From NCBI GenBank assembly GCA_026707405.1, contig JAPOWW010000004.1, positions 339,181 to 403,180 on the forward strand: DNA of 64,000 nt, read 5' to 3'. Positions 43,009 through 52,441 of this stretch are shown here, piece by piece. Under the pieces are notes generated by a model. That model was not told the DNA's origin. It made no database searches and saw only the letters and a program-made list of their open reading frames with translations. The position numbers and the translations under genes are program-made. Each line of letters starts with the position of its first letter. Position 1 is the first letter of the stretch. The stretch comes from Chloroflexota bacterium (GTDB lineage: Bacteria > Chloroflexota > UBA11872 > VXNJ01).

Positions 43009-43784
43009 ACTCGCTCATCCGGCTCAAGACCCCCGCCGAGATCAGAAAAATGCGCGAGGCGGGCAGAATCGTCGCCGAGGTCCATGAAGGCTTGACCGAG
43101 CGCATACGGCCGGGCGTCAAGATCGCTGACCTGGACGCCTACGCCGAGACGTTGATACGAAGCCGTGGAGCCATTCCGGCCTTCAAGGGGTATCCGCACT
43201 CGTCGGGGGACCCGAGGCGAGCGTTTCCCGCCACTATCTGTGCTTCGGTCAACGATGAGATCGTTCATGGGATTCCCGATGAGAGAATCTTGCAAGAAGG
43301 CGATATCATAGGTGTTGATTGTGGTGCCATCCTGGACGGCTGGTATGGCGACGCTGCGCGTACTTTTCCGGTAGGGGGTGTTAGCGAGGAAGCCAGCGCT
43401 TTGCTCAACGCGACGCGTGAGTCTCTCGAAAAGGGAATTCGCGCGATCAAAGTTGGACGGCCTCTGGGGAGTGTGGGGAACGCAATTCAGCGCCACGTTG
43501 AGCCGCTTGGCTACTCGGTCGTGCGCGAGTTTGTCGGGCACGGGATCGGTAGCAACCTGCACGAAGAGCCCAAAGTTCCAAACTATGGGTCTCGGAAGTC
43601 CGGTCCGACGGTCGAGGTTGGCCTCACGATTGCTATAGAGCCCATGGTGAACGCAGGCGGTTTTGCAGCCAGGATGGATAATGACGGTTGGACGGTACGT
43701 ACGGCCGACGGCCGCCTTTCTGCTCACTTCGAGAATTCGGTGGCCGTGACCAGCGATGGTGTGGAGGTTTTGACCGCGCTTTGA
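43005..43784 (+). CDS. map: Methionine aminopeptidase, type I
   Basis: A 259-residue enzyme that removes initiator Met. Metal ligands are visible: Asp in VDCGAILDGWYGDAARTF, the His in GHGIGSNLHEEPKVPNYG, and Glu in IEPMV and FENSVAVT. GTG 43005 overlaps the adk stop (GTGA); a longer reading from 42681 would run inside adk. The downstream infA and spc order is normal. Confidence 0.97.
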   Translation: MNSLIRLKTPAEIRKMREAGRIVAEVHEGLTERIRPGVKIADLDAYAETLIRSRGAIPAFKGYPHSSGDPRRAFPATICASVNDEIVHGIPDERILQEGDIIGVDCGAILDGWYGDAARTFPVGGVSEEASALLNATRESLEKGIRAIKVGRPLGSVGNAIQRHVEPLGYSVVREFVGHGIGSNLHEEPKVPNYGSRKSGPTVEVGLTIAIEPMVNAGGFAARMDNDGWTVRTADGRLSAHFENSVAVTSDGVEVLTAL

Positions 43785-43805
43785 TACGCATTCGAGAGAC
43801 ATAGA

Positions 43806-44033
43806 TTGGCAAAGAAGGACGTCATCGAGGTGGAGGGGGTTGTCAGGGAGTCGCTCCCCAATACGGTATTCAAGGTCGAATTGGAAAACGGTGTACCGGT
43901 GATAGCCCATCTCTCGGGCAAGTTGAGGCTCAATTACATTAGGGTCGGCGTCGGCGACAGGGTTAAAGTTGAGCTTTCGCCATACGATCTCACTCGCGGC
44001 CGCATAACGTGGCGTCTTCCGATCGGAAACTGA
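43806..44033 (+). CDS. infA: Translation initiation factor IF-1
   Basis: A 75-residue OB-fold factor. [39 protein letters not shown] and [13 protein letters not shown] are conserved (two or three conservative changes from the usual). TTG 43806 gives the standard MAKK start. 27 bp before rpmJ. Confidence 0.97.
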   Translation: MAKKDVIEVEGVVRESLPNTVFKVELENGVPVIAHLSGKLRLNYIRVGVGDRVKVELSPYDLTRGRITWRLPIGN

Positions 44034-44060
44034 GCTTTTGAAGTCGATTGGAGGTCGGGT

Positions 44061-44174
44061 GTGAAGGTATCGGCATCGGTGAGGCCTCGTTGTGATAAAT
44101 GCAAGGTCATAAGGCGTAAAGGCGTGGTTATGGTGCTGTGTGAAAACTCCAAGCACCGTCAGCGACAGGGATGA
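44061..44174 (+). CDS. rpmJ: Ribosomal protein L36
   Basis: A 37-residue zinc ribosomal protein found by translating the gap between infA and rpsM. It begins [15 protein letters not shown] and ends [10 protein letters not shown], keeping the C-x2-C...C...H zinc set. GTG 44061 has GGAGG 6 bp upstream. C+ (zinc) type. Confidence 0.95.
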   Translation: MKVSASVRPRCDKCKVIRRKGVVMVLCENSKHRQRQG

Positions 44175-44188
44175 GACAGGGTTAGAAA

Positions 44189-44569
44189 GTGGCTCGAATC
44201 GCAGGAATTGACATACCGCGGGAAAAGAGAGTTGACGTCGCTCTCACCTATATCTTTGGAATAGGCCAGACGACGAGCAAGAAGATTCTTCAAAGCGCCA
44301 GGGTTGATCCGAGCATTCCGGTGCGCGATCTGACCGAGGCGGAGTTGAGCAGAATTCGTGAGCATATCGACCGTCGCGTGAAGGTTGAAGGCGAGTTGCG
44401 GCGTGAGATATCCATGAACATTGGCAGGCTTCGCGAGATTGGCTGCTATCGCGGCCTTCGCCACCGCCAAAACCTGCCGGTGCGTGGCCAAAGGACCCAT
44501 ACCAATGCCCGGACGCGGCGAGGGCATCGCCGCTCGATCGGCATTCGGAAACGACTAATCAAGAAATAG
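44189..44569 (+). CDS. rpsM: Ribosomal protein S13
   Basis: A 126-residue 30S head protein that bridges to L5. [20 protein letters not shown] and [11 protein letters not shown] start it; [20 protein letters not shown] and ARTRRG mark the C-terminal tail. GTG 44189. Confidence 0.97.
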   Translation: MARIAGIDIPREKRVDVALTYIFGIGQTTSKKILQSARVDPSIPVRDLTEAELSRIREHIDRRVKVEGELRREISMNIGRLREIGCYRGLRHRQNLPVRGQRTHTNARTRRGHRRSIGIRKRLIKK

Positions 44570-44592
44570 GAATAAGAGGAGCGTAACGGCCT

Positions 44593-44976
44593 TTGGCGCA
44601 GAGACGTAGAAGACGGCGGGACCAGCGCATAGTTCCCGAAGGGCAAGCGCACATTCACGCCACGTTCAACAACACTATCGTCACGATCACTGACCCGGAG
44701 GGAAACGTGGTCTGTTGGGCGAGCGGGGGAAGCAGCGGGTTCCGCGGTTCGCGCAAGAGCACGCCCTATGCCGCTCAAATGACATCGGAAAACGCGGCGC
44801 GGCAAGCTCTCGACATGGGAATGAGAAGAATCGCGGTGTTGGTGAAGGGGCCTGGCAGCGGCCGGGATGCCGCCATCCGCTCGTTGCAGGCCGCGGGGCT
44901 ACAGGTGACGAGCATCGCCGACGTTACACCTGTGCCGCATAACGGCCCTCGACCTCCAAAGCGGCGCCGAATATGA
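44593..44976 (+). CDS. rpsK: Ribosomal protein S11
   Basis: A 127-residue platform protein lining the E-site path. [20 protein letters not shown], the [17 protein letters not shown] loop and [12 protein letters not shown] end are diagnostic. TTG 44593. Before rpsD as in alpha operons. Confidence 0.97.
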   Translation: MAQRRRRRRDQRIVPEGQAHIHATFNNTIVTITDPEGNVVCWASGGSSGFRGSRKSTPYAAQMTSENAARQALDMGMRRIAVLVKGPGSGRDAAIRSLQAAGLQVTSIADVTPVPHNGPRPPKRRRI

Positions 44977-45022
44977 GATCGGGGAGATCGACGCCCTCGA
45001 TCAAGTTCGAGGCGAATCGCTA

Positions 45023-45667
45023 ATGGCGCGCTACACGGGACCGTCCTGCAAGCAATGCAGGCGCGAGTCGGTAAAACTGTTCTTGAAGGGAGACCGCTGT
45101 TTTACTCCCAAGTGCGCCATTGAGCGTCGTAGTGGGACTCCGCCCGGCGCAGCCGGCGGCGGTCGTGGCCCGCGCGGAAGACAGCGTATCTCCGAGTACG
45201 CCGCGCAGCTTAGAGAAAAGCAGAAGGTGCGGCGCATGTATGGCGTACTCGAGCGGCAATTCCGCCGCCATTTCGCCCTGGCTGTGCGCACTCCCGGCAT
45301 GACCGGTGAGAATCTGCTGCGAATCCTGGAGACGCGTCTGGACAACGTCGTATTTCGGACAGGAATGGCGACGTCGCGCAAACAGGCGCGTCAACTCGTC
45401 AATCACGGTCATATTCGAGTCAACGGTCGAAAGCTTGGAATCGCCTCGGCGAATCTGAAAATCGGGGATATTGTTTCGGTAAGGCCGCAGAGCACCAATC
45501 TCGACGTAATCAGGAATTCTCTCGAGCGTTCGGAATCCATGGGCACTCCTGCCTGGCTTTCAATCGATGCGGGAACCAGGACGGCAAAGATCGTCGCGCT
45601 TCCCGAGCGCGATCAGTTGGAAACCACGATCGACGAGCAGCTGATAGTTGAGTTTTATTCGCGCTAG
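45023..45667 (+). CDS. rpsD: Ribosomal protein S4, zinc type
   Basis: A 214-residue primary 16S binder. The N-terminus carries CKQC...CFTPKC, the four-Cys zinc-binding form found in many non-Gram-negative bacteria. The S4 RNA-binding fold appears at RLDNVVFRTGMATSRKQARQ and NHGHIRVNGRK. Full length. ATG 45023. Confidence 0.97.
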   Translation: MARYTGPSCKQCRRESVKLFLKGDRCFTPKCAIERRSGTPPGAAGGGRGPRGRQRISEYAAQLREKQKVRRMYGVLERQFRRHFALAVRTPGMTGENLLRILETRLDNVVFRTGMATSRKQARQLVNHGHIRVNGRKLGIASANLKIGDIVSVRPQSTNLDVIRNSLERSESMGTPAWLSIDAGTRTAKIVALPERDQLETTIDEQLIVEFYSR

Positions 45668-45717
45668 ATCGACAGTACTTAGCTGGCGCGGGGCAATACC
45701 TTCGAGGAGGTACATTC

Positions 45718-46677
45718 TTGGTTTTTGAATCGGCGCAGCCTGCTATCCGTGCAGTGGAGACCGAAGCGGACCACGGTGAATTCGTAGTAGAGCCGTTGCC
45801 TCGCGGATATGGTCACACGATCGGGAACCCACTTCGGCGGGTATTGCTCTCATCACTCGACGGCGCGGCGATAACGCGCATAACGGTGGACGGGGTTCTG
45901 CATGAGTTTTCGGAGCTTCCGTACATGCGAGAGGATGTCACGCAGTTCATCCTCAACCTCAAGAACGTGCGATTGAGATTGCACGGTGACGGCCCCGTTA
46001 ATGGGCTGATCGAGAAGACCGGACCCGGGGTGGTGACGGACGGCGATATTCAGATCGGTTCGGAGGTCGAGATCGTCAATCCCGATCACTATCTTGCGAC
46101 CCTCGACAACGATGAGGGCGCGCTGCGTGTCGAGCTGGTGGTTGAGCGCGGTGTCGGATACAAGGGAGCCGAGGAGCAGATGCAGCGTCATGAAATAGGC
46201 GTAATTCCAATCGACGCTCGCTACACCCCGGTGACCAAGGTTCAATATGTTGTTGAAAATGCACGAGTCGGTCAGGCCACTGACTTCGACCGCCTGGTTC
46301 TCAACATCTGGACCGACGGTGCGATGCGGCCCGAGGAAGCGATTTCGCAGGCGTCGCAGATTCTGGTCGATTCGTTTTCGATGGTCACCAGAGTCGGCGC
46401 CCTCGAGATGCCGGAGCTAGATGGAGAACCGGGTGGAATTGGTGAAAGTGGCGAGCAGGCCTTGCCGATCGAAGACCTCAGACTGTCGAATAGGGCTTTG
46501 AATTGTCTGAAACGGCATGGAATCGAGACGGTTGACGCTTTGCTCGATATGACCGAACAGGACTTGCGCGAGCTCCGTGGAATGGGCGTGAAGCTCGTCG
46601 AGGAGATTCGGGAGCAGCTGGCCGAGCAAGGACTCCAGATAAAGGACGAAGAGCCTGTGGCGGCAGGTAGCGACTAG
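45718..46677 (+). CDS. rpoA: RNA polymerase alpha subunit
   Basis: A 319-residue assembly subunit. The N-terminal dimerisation domain has FVVEPLPRGYGHTIGNPLRR and LLSSLDGAAITR; the C-terminal DNA/activator domain (about 255-305) has LSNRALNCLKRHGIETVDAL and LRGMGVKLVEEI. TTG 45718 follows GAGGAGG, a strong Shine-Dalgarno. 2 bp before rplQ. Confidence 0.98.
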   Translation: MVFESAQPAIRAVETEADHGEFVVEPLPRGYGHTIGNPLRRVLLSSLDGAAITRITVDGVLHEFSELPYMREDVTQFILNLKNVRLRLHGDGPVNGLIEKTGPGVVTDGDIQIGSEVEIVNPDHYLATLDNDEGALRVELVVERGVGYKGAEEQMQRHEIGVIPIDARYTPVTKVQYVVENARVGQATDFDRLVLNIWTDGAMRPEEAISQASQILVDSFSMVTRVGALEMPELDGEPGGIGESGEQALPIEDLRLSNRALNCLKRHGIETVDALLDMTEQDLRELRGMGVKLVEEIREQLAEQGLQIKDEEPVAAGSD

Positions 46678-46679
46678 AA

Positions 46680-47030
46680 ATGAGACACAGGAACAAGCGG
46701 CGCGGCTTCGGTCGATCGCCCAGCCACCGTAAGGCCATGCTCAGAAACCTGGCCCGTTCCGTGCTGATACACGGCAGCATCAAGACCACCGAGGCTAAGG
46801 CCAAGGAGGTCCGCTCCCACATCGACAAGCTAATAACGCTTTCCAAGCGCGGCGACTTGCACGCCCGGCGACAGGCAATCGCCCGGATTCAAGACCCGTT
46901 CGTCGTTGAAAAGCTGTTTGGTGAGCTGGCGGAGAGGTTCAAGGACCGCCCCGGCGGTTTTACACGAAGCTATCGTCTCGGTCCGCGCGGGGGCGATGCC
47001 GCCCAAATGGTCCAGATCGAGCTACTCTAG
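46680..47030 (+). CDS. rplQ: Ribosomal protein L17
   Basis: A 116-residue tunnel-exit protein. MRHRNKRRGFGRSPSHRKAM, LARSVLIHGSIKTTEAKAKE and the GPRRGDAAQM-type end (GPRGGDAAQMVQIEL) are conserved. ATG 46680 directly after rpoA. Confidence 0.97.
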   Translation: MRHRNKRRGFGRSPSHRKAMLRNLARSVLIHGSIKTTEAKAKEVRSHIDKLITLSKRGDLHARRQAIARIQDPFVVEKLFGELAERFKDRPGGFTRSYRLGPRGGDAAQMVQIELL

Positions 47031-47035
47031 GACTC

Positions 47036-47833
47036 ATGACGACCGTAAAGCTAACGATTGAATACGACGGCTCCGGCTATGCGGGCTTCCAGTCGCAGCA
47101 ACACGTGCACACAGTGCAAGACTGTTTGGAAGCGGCGCTTCTCGCAATCTCGGGAGCTGGCATTCGCGTGCGAGCCGCCGGCCGCACCGATAGTGGTGTC
47201 CACGCGGAAGGGCAGGTCGTGGCGTTCGAATACGGCGGCGCGCTGCGCGTTGACGAACTTAAGCGCGCGCTGAACGCTAAGCTCCCTCGCGACGTCAGTG
47301 TGTTGACCGCCATTGAAGCTCAGCCGGGGTTTGATCCGCGCCGTGAGGCGTCGGCGAGAGTCTATGAATACCGGATATTCAACCGCCCAGAGCGCTCGGC
47401 GCTTCAAAATCATCGGTCTGTTTGGGTGCCTCAGCCGTTGGACATCAATCCGATGACGCAGGCGTGCCGAGCTTTTTTAGGGAGGCATGATTTTCGAAAC
47501 TTCGCGGCAGGCGAGTCGGGTCACGTGTTCCGGCACGTCTTCGAATGCTTATGTTGGAGACAGGGCGATTTGGTTTTCATTCGGATTAGCGCCAACGCCT
47601 TCGCAAAGCGGATGGTGCGGCGCATCGCTGGAACGCTGGTCAACATCGGTCTCGGCCGTTGGCAACCGCAAGGCGCAACCCTATTGCTATCCGGGGCCGA
47701 GAGTCCTATCGTAGCTCCGTCGCTACCGCCCCATGGTCTCTATTTGATAGGGGTTGAGTACGGAAAGAGAATTGACGTGTACGACCAAAACGCCGGAGAT
47801 ACGGCGATTGTGATGGCTGAAAATGCGCGCTAG
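47036..47833 (+). CDS. truA: TruA tRNA pseudouridine(38-40) synthase
   Basis: A 265-residue pseudouridine synthase for the anticodon arm. KLTIEYDGSGYAGFQSQ and the catalytic loop RAAGRTDSGVHAEGQVVAF (nucleophile Asp in RTDSG) are intact; MVRRIAGTLVNIGLG marks the C-terminal half. Between rplQ and rplM, a usual place in Gram-positives and Chloroflexota. 11-bp overlap with rplM. Confidence 0.96.
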   Translation: MTTVKLTIEYDGSGYAGFQSQQHVHTVQDCLEAALLAISGAGIRVRAAGRTDSGVHAEGQVVAFEYGGALRVDELKRALNAKLPRDVSVLTAIEAQPGFDPRREASARVYEYRIFNRPERSALQNHRSVWVPQPLDINPMTQACRAFLGRHDFRNFAAGESGHVFRHVFECLCWRQGDLVFIRISANAFAKRMVRRIAGTLVNIGLGRWQPQGATLLLSGAESPIVAPSLPPHGLYLIGVEYGKRIDVYDQNAGDTAIVMAENAR

Positions 47834-48275
47834 GACGCATTCGGTCAAAGCTGGAGACATTCAACGCCGCTGGTGGGTTGTCGACGCCAGCGGTCAGACA
47901 CTCGGAAGGGTCGCCTCCAAGATCGCCACCGTCCTGATGGGCAAAGACAAGCCGACCTACGCGCCGCACCTGGAGAGCGGTGATTTCGTCGTCGTGGTCA
48001 ACGCTGAACAGGTCCGCACGACGGGCAAGAAGCTGCGGAACAAGCTCTACCACCGACACAGCGGATATCCGGGCGGGCTGAAGTCCGTTACGCTCGAGCG
48101 AATACTGGCCGAGCATCCCGATCGCGTTATCAGAAGCGCCGTCAAGGGAATGCTGCCGAAGAACAAGGTGGGGCGCGGCGCGTACCGTCGGCTTCACGTA
48201 TACGCGGGAAAGAATCATCCGCATGGAGGTCAGCAACCTCAATCGCTTGAGGAAGTAGGTGCGCAAGGTGGCTAG
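47823..48275 (+). CDS. rplM: Ribosomal protein L13
   Basis: A 150-residue early assembly protein. [21 protein letters not shown], the [18 protein letters not shown] strand and [21 protein letters not shown] are diagnostic (motifs given separately). ATG 47823 overlaps truA by 11 bp. Confidence 0.97.
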   Translation: MRARTHSVKAGDIQRRWWVVDASGQTLGRVASKIATVLMGKDKPTYAPHLESGDFVVVVNAEQVRTTGKKLRNKLYHRHSGYPGGLKSVTLERILAEHPDRVIRSAVKGMLPKNKVGRGAYRRLHVYAGKNHPHGGQQPQSLEEVGAQGG

Positions 48276-48663
48276 CAAGACAGAGCGGTACTACTACGGG
48301 ACTGGGCGTCGTAAAACGGCGGTCGCGCGGGTCAGACTCTATCCGCACAAAGGCCCTATCACCGTGAACGCCCGGCCTTTCGAGGAATTTTTCCCGATAG
48401 CGTTTCATCAGCTCTACGCCGTGGAGCCGATCCAGCTCGTGGAAGGCGACTTCAGCGCCAGCATCAAGGTTTCGGGCGGCGGAATCTCCGGTCAGGCGGG
48501 CGCGATACGGCACGGTTTCGCGCGCGCGCTCGTTGAGTTCAATCCCGACCTTCGCCCCGCGCTGAAAAAGGGGGGATTTCTTACTAGGGATTCAAGGGCA
48601 AAGGAACGCAAGAAGCCGGGCCTGAAACGAGCGAGAAAAGCGCCTCAATTCACAAAGCGTTAG
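48259..48663 (+). CDS. rpsI: Ribosomal protein S9
   Basis: A 134-residue head protein whose C-terminal KR tail touches P-site t[38 protein letters not shown] and the ending [17 protein letters not shown] are all present. GTG 48259 overlaps rplM by 17 bp; GTG 48268 is an alternative. Last gene of the block; a 139-bp gap to convergent scpB shows no clear terminator. Confidence 0.97.
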   Translation: MRKVASKTERYYYGTGRRKTAVARVRLYPHKGPITVNARPFEEFFPIAFHQLYAVEPIQLVEGDFSASIKVSGGGISGQAGAIRHGFARALVEFNPDLRPALKKGGFLTRDSRAKERKKPGLKRARKAPQFTKR

Positions 48664-48802
48664 CTCCGGAATTCAGGCCGACCGTCCAGCGGCCTTAGCA
48701 ACGCGTCACCCGGTGTTGAGTTGGCGGCCTCGTGAGACATTCGCAGGGTTAGCTATACGTAAGTTGCCGCGTAACGTTGTTCCTACCAAGCTCGACTGAA
48801 GA

Positions 48803-49393
48803 TCAGCTAGTCCATCGCTGCCGACCGCGGCCAGGTTCGGGCAATTCCGCTTCAGGTAGTTCGTCCAGCGATTCGATACCGAAATACGCAAGGAACCTGG
48901 CTGTAGTCGCATAGAGCATAGGCCGTCCTATCTGGTTGCCTCTGCCCACCGACACTACAAGCCCCCTGCCGATCAGCAGGGCTAGGGAACTCTCGGAGTT
49001 GACTCCCCGGATATGGTCGATCTGGGCCTTTGTAGTCGGCTGGTTGTAGGCGATGATCGCCAGGGATTCGAGACTCGCCCGCGTGAGCTTTGGAGTTGAA
49101 TTGAGCCCAAGCAAGTTTCGGCAGTACCGCGATGCTTCGGGCGCCGAACACATCTGATATGAGCCGCCATGAACGATGATACGAATCCCCCGATTCCGGT
49201 AGGCTGCAGTTAGGCTTCTCAGCGCTCGCTCGATCTCAGCGTCGGCGGCGCCGGTCACCTTTCGCATTTCCTCGGGCGTAATTGGCCGGTCGGCCACAAA
49301 AAGCAGCGCTTCGATGACCCGCTCCAGAGTCGGATCTTCAGGTAGGTCGAACTCTTTCTGCGTCACCGGGCGAGCGTTGTTCGATCCAGACAC
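48803..49393 (-). CDS. scpB: ScpB, condensin regulatory subunit
   Basis: A 196-residue winged-helix partner of Smc-ScpA in chromosome segregation. ERVIEALLFVADRPITPEEM at the start, and the second wing with LTRASLESLAIIAYNQPTTK and IDHIRGVNSESSLALLIGRGL, are characteristic. GTG 49393. It is the last gene of a minus-strand group HD-scpA-scpB; smc is not in the window. Confidence 0.94.
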   Translation of the reverse strand: MSGSNNARPVTQKEFDLPEDPTLERVIEALLFVADRPITPEEMRKVTGAADAEIERALRSLTAAYRNRGIRIIVHGGSYQMCSAPEASRYCRNLLGLNSTPKLTRASLESLAIIAYNQPTTKAQIDHIRGVNSESSLALLIGRGLVVSVGRGNQIGRPMLYATTARFLAYFGIESLDELPEAELPEPGRGRQRWTS

Positions 49394-49403
49394 CGGCTCG
49401 CCG

Positions 49404-50159
49404 CTAATCGTCGCCCTCGACAGTCGATATCGTTATCGGCCCGAACGCCTTTCTTTGACGCACGGTCACGCTGCGCCGAGCCACGAGGTGAAGGACTGCA
49501 AGGAACGTATGGACGACATCGCTCCTCGAGCCGCATTCCGCGGTCAAGGCGTCAAACGTTACTTCACGAAGCCTCGTCAGAGTCTCTCTTATCGATTGGA
49601 CGTGTTGTTGGAGATCAAAACGTACTAACGGCACAGCCACCGTTGCTTCATTCTCCCTCCGCCGCTCGCGCATCGAGTCGAGGGCGAAAACAAGCTCGGA
49701 TACATCCTCCCAGTTGTCCGGAACTTCGGGCGCAAACTCCGGCGGAGGCGCCATTCGCGGAAATGACGGCCTATCGCATAGCTGTAGTTCGTCCAGCTCG
49801 GCGGCTAGCTTTCTGTAAGCGCTGTACACACGCAGCCGGTCGGCCAGTTCCATCGCCCCGCCCGCGTCCTCGTCATCAGTCTGCGACGGCAGGAATGCCT
49901 GGGACTTGAGAAAAAGAAGCTGAGACGCCACTGCGAGAAACTCCGACGTGGCTTCAGCGTAAGCGGATTGTCGTTGAAGGTCCTCCACGTAGGACAGGTA
50001 CTGTGAAGTCACAGCCTGCAACGATACGGTTGTGATGTCGAATCCCTGATTCTCGATCAGGTGCACCAGCAAGTCGAACGGCCCGTCGAACGAGTCCAAC
50101 TCGAGATTGAACTTGGCGAGCGGAGACGCGGGGGTCCCGGTTCGCCAGCTTCCTAACAT
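49404..50159 (-). CDS. scpA: ScpA, condensin kleisin subunit
   Basis: A 251-residue kleisin bridging Smc heads. The N-terminal SFDGPFDLLVHLIENQGFDI and AYAEATSEFLAVASQLLFLKS are diagnostic, and the C-terminal winged helix holds VLHLVARRSVTVRQRKAFG. ATG 50159 overlaps the upstream HD gene by 7 bp; 10 bp separate it from scpB. Confidence 0.94.
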   Translation of the reverse strand: MLGSWRTGTPASPLAKFNLELDSFDGPFDLLVHLIENQGFDITTVSLQAVTSQYLSYVEDLQRQSAYAEATSEFLAVASQLLFLKSQAFLPSQTDDEDAGGAMELADRLRVYSAYRKLAAELDELQLCDRPSFPRMAPPPEFAPEVPDNWEDVSELVFALDSMRERRRENEATVAVPLVRFDLQQHVQSIRETLTRLREVTFDALTAECGSRSDVVHTFLAVLHLVARRSVTVRQRKAFGPITISTVEGDD

Positions 50160-50599
50160 CGGGCGTCGACGTTAGTTAGCAATTCAGCGTCGTCCATCGT
50201 CGTCGAGTTTCCGCCTCGCACTATCGCCACGACTCTCGGATCGCTCCCGGCGGCTTCAAGAAACCGGGCGCCGACCTCGGCGTGATTCGCGAGATTGTAG
50301 ACGCTGCCGCGAAACGTTCGAGCGGGAGCTTGGCGCCAGCGCGACAGATCGAAGCCGAAGCTCTGCGCGAGCACCAACGCGACTCGATGGCTTAATCGCG
50401 GCTTGCCCTTGCCCACGTCGTGCAACAATGCGGCCGTCTGAAGCGCTTGATTGGTAGGAGCTATCTCCCTGACGCGTCTGAAGACTTCCAGTGAGTGGGC
50501 GCGATCGAACGGCATCATTCGCTTGAAGAGTTGTAGTTCGCGCTCGTTGAGCAATGCCTGAGTTGTTGACGGTAACTCCGCTGGGGCGGTTGGGAACAA
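50153..50599 (-). CDS. HD-domain putative phosphohydrolase
   Basis: A 148-residue protein with the HD signature: His35, then His60-Asp61 in LLHDVGKGK, and a later His in NLANHAEVGA, consistent with a metal-dependent phosphohydrolase. Substrate unknown. The start is TTG 50599 and no better start exists upstream in frame. It overlaps scpA and lies 28 bp after the M50 protease gene, so all four genes probably form one operon. Confidence 0.72.
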   Translation of the reverse strand: MFPTAPAELPSTTQALLNERELQLFKRMMPFDRAHSLEVFRRVREIAPTNQALQTAALLHDVGKGKPRLSHRVALVLAQSFGFDLSRWRQAPARTFRGSVYNLANHAEVGARFLEAAGSDPRVVAIVRGGNSTTMDDAELLTNVDARC

Positions 50600-50627
50600 G
50601 GCGCGCCGGAACTGTCCGAACCTATAT

Positions 50628-51281
50628 CTAAAGTCCGATGAATAGATTTCTCAGGAACTCCACCGGGGGAAGCAGCAGACCCTCGAACAGTCTAATGCCG
50701 AAGATAGGGCCGAGGATAATCACGCCGAACAGTATCAGCGGGCCGTACCGGCGAAGGGGCTCGAGGGCTTGCGCGGTTTCGCGTGGCACCACGCCGTATA
50801 GCACTCCGAAACCGTCGAGCGGCGGAACTGGAATCAGATTGAATACCGCCAGCACGATGTTAATGGTAATCGTGTAGATGAGAACGAATCCGAGGAGTTC
50901 GCTATTAGGCAAGATTCCGGTAGATCCGCCCGCCATCTGAGCGAATACGGCCCCTAGCAAAGCCGCCAGCGCGAGGTTCGATGCCGGTCCTGCCACGGAG
51001 ACGATCGCCGTCCCTCTGCGTACGCCGTAGCGGAGATTGTATGGATTGACGATAACCGGTTTCCCCCAACCAAAGCCGGCGACGACTAGCAGTAGAGTTC
51101 CCATGAAGTCAAGGTGGCGCAGCGGGTTGAGCGTAAGCCGTCCCTGGCTCTTCGGCGTCGGATCGCCCAGCCACGTGGCCGCTAAGGCGTGACACGCTTC
51201 GTGTACGGAGATCGCGACGATGAAGCCGATCACCGCAGATATCAGTAGTCGTGGATCGTTCGCTAGGCTTAGAAGACCCAT
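50628..51281 (-). CDS. Site-2-type M50 zinc metalloprotease
   Basis: A 217-residue polytopic protease. HEACH (27-31) within TM1-2 is the HExxH zinc site, and NLIPVPPLDG supplies the third ligand Asp (motif LDG). It resembles the small SpoIVFB/YwhC branch without a PDZ domain. Five or six hydrophobic segments. ATG 51281. First gene of the minus-strand scpAB group. Substrate unknown. Confidence 0.88.
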   Translation of the reverse strand: MGLLSLANDPRLLISAVIGFIVAISVHEACHALAATWLGDPTPKSQGRLTLNPLRHLDFMGTLLLVVAGFGWGKPVIVNPYNLRYGVRRGTAIVSVAGPASNLALAALLGAVFAQMAGGSTGILPNSELLGFVLIYTITINIVLAVFNLIPVPPLDGFGVLYGVVPRETAQALEPLRRYGPLILFGVIILGPIFGIRLFEGLLLPPVEFLRNLFIGL

Positions 51282-51510
51282 TCTTAGATAGTGGTCCTTT
51301 CAGTGTCGATTGATTTGAGTTTCAGGTCGGGGAATCGTTGGGCAGGACGGCAATCGTCCGTCTCACAAGATTAGCCCCAATACGCCTTGTGTGATTCGCA
51401 TTCCGAGCTTTGTGGCGGCTCGTCTGCGCTAATATCAACGTCAACCGGCCCGATTGGGAGTGGTCCGAATTGCTGTTTACCGGTGCGTTGGAGGCTGAGA
51501 CCTAGCAATC

Positions 51511-52380
51511 GTGAGTGCGAAAGAGTCGATCGAAGAGGGATTGAATTACGCCGGTAAGGGGCGGTGGGGCGAGGCCATAAGCCAGTTTGACGCCGCGTTG
51601 CGCTTGGAGCCGGAGAACACCGTGGCGCTGAGTGCGCGCGCCTTGGCGCACATCGGTCAGGGAAACTCCGAAAAGGCTCTAGCGGACTTTACCGCCGTCA
51701 TCAAGGTCGACCCCGGCGACGCGGACGCCTTCTTCCAGCGAGGCAGGCTGCACGAGGACAGACGCGAGTTGCGAAAGGCGGTTGCTGACTACCGCGCCGT
51801 AATCGAGCTGAGTCCCGAGCGAAAGGCCGGCTTCTATAGCAGAGCCCGCTGCTATGAAGCGCTGGACCAGCCTTCGCTCGCAATTCACGACTACGATTCG
51901 CTTATAAAGCTCGATCCCGACGATCCGGGACCCTATGAGCGGCGCGGCAAGATTTACGGGAGACGCGGCGACCTGGCGGCGGCGATCAAGGACTTCACCC
52001 AAGCTGTTGAACGGAACCCCACACGCAGCGACGCCTTTTACAATCGCGGCGTTGCCAACCGGAAGCTTGGCCATCTGCATTCAGCGATAAGAGACTACAG
52101 CCGGGCAATCTCAATCGATCCCGGGCACGTCAACGCGTTGAACAACAGAGGTAACGCTTACCTGGCAAACCATCAATTGACGGATGCCATCGAGGACTAC
52201 ACCGCCGCGATAGAGTTAGCGCCCAACCGTCCCCAGGCCTATTACAACCGGGCCACCGCGTTCATGCGTCTTGGCGATGGGGCCAGCGCTACCGCCGACT
52301 TCCGCAAGATAGTCGAACTGAGCCCCAATTCGAACCTTGGGGCGAGAGCAAGAAAGCGGCTGGCAAGGCTGCGGGTATAG
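51511..52380 (+). CDS. TPR-repeat protein
   Basis: A 289-residue protein made of about eight tetratricopeptide repeats of 34 residues (AL..DP....A...RG.....G....A..D). Examples: IELSPERKAGFYSRARCYEA and IELAPNRPQAYYNRATAFMR. No signal peptide or membrane helix is obvious, so probably cytoplasmic scaffold. GTG 51511. Upstream 229 bp is divergent from the M50 gene and has TAATAT at 51430-51435, but no clear -35. Confidence 0.88.
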   Translation: MSAKESIEEGLNYAGKGRWGEAISQFDAALRLEPENTVALSARALAHIGQGNSEKALADFTAVIKVDPGDADAFFQRGRLHEDRRELRKAVADYRAVIELSPERKAGFYSRARCYEALDQPSLAIHDYDSLIKLDPDDPGPYERRGKIYGRRGDLAAAIKDFTQAVERNPTRSDAFYNRGVANRKLGHLHSAIRDYSRAISIDPGHVNALNNRGNAYLANHQLTDAIEDYTAAIELAPNRPQAYYNRATAFMRLGDGASATADFRKIVELSPNSNLGARARKRLARLRV

Positions 52381-52441
52381 CCTCAGCCGAGGTCAATCTG
52401 GGGCACAGATAAGCCTGTTGGACCCGTCTCTCTCGAAAGGG

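Noticed and set aside
42909..44156. 415-residue minus-strand frame opposite map and infA
   Set aside because: Covers three certain genes on the other strand; no family motifs.
48664..48802. Terminator between rpsI and scpB
   Set aside because: Some dyad symmetry but no T-run, so not called.
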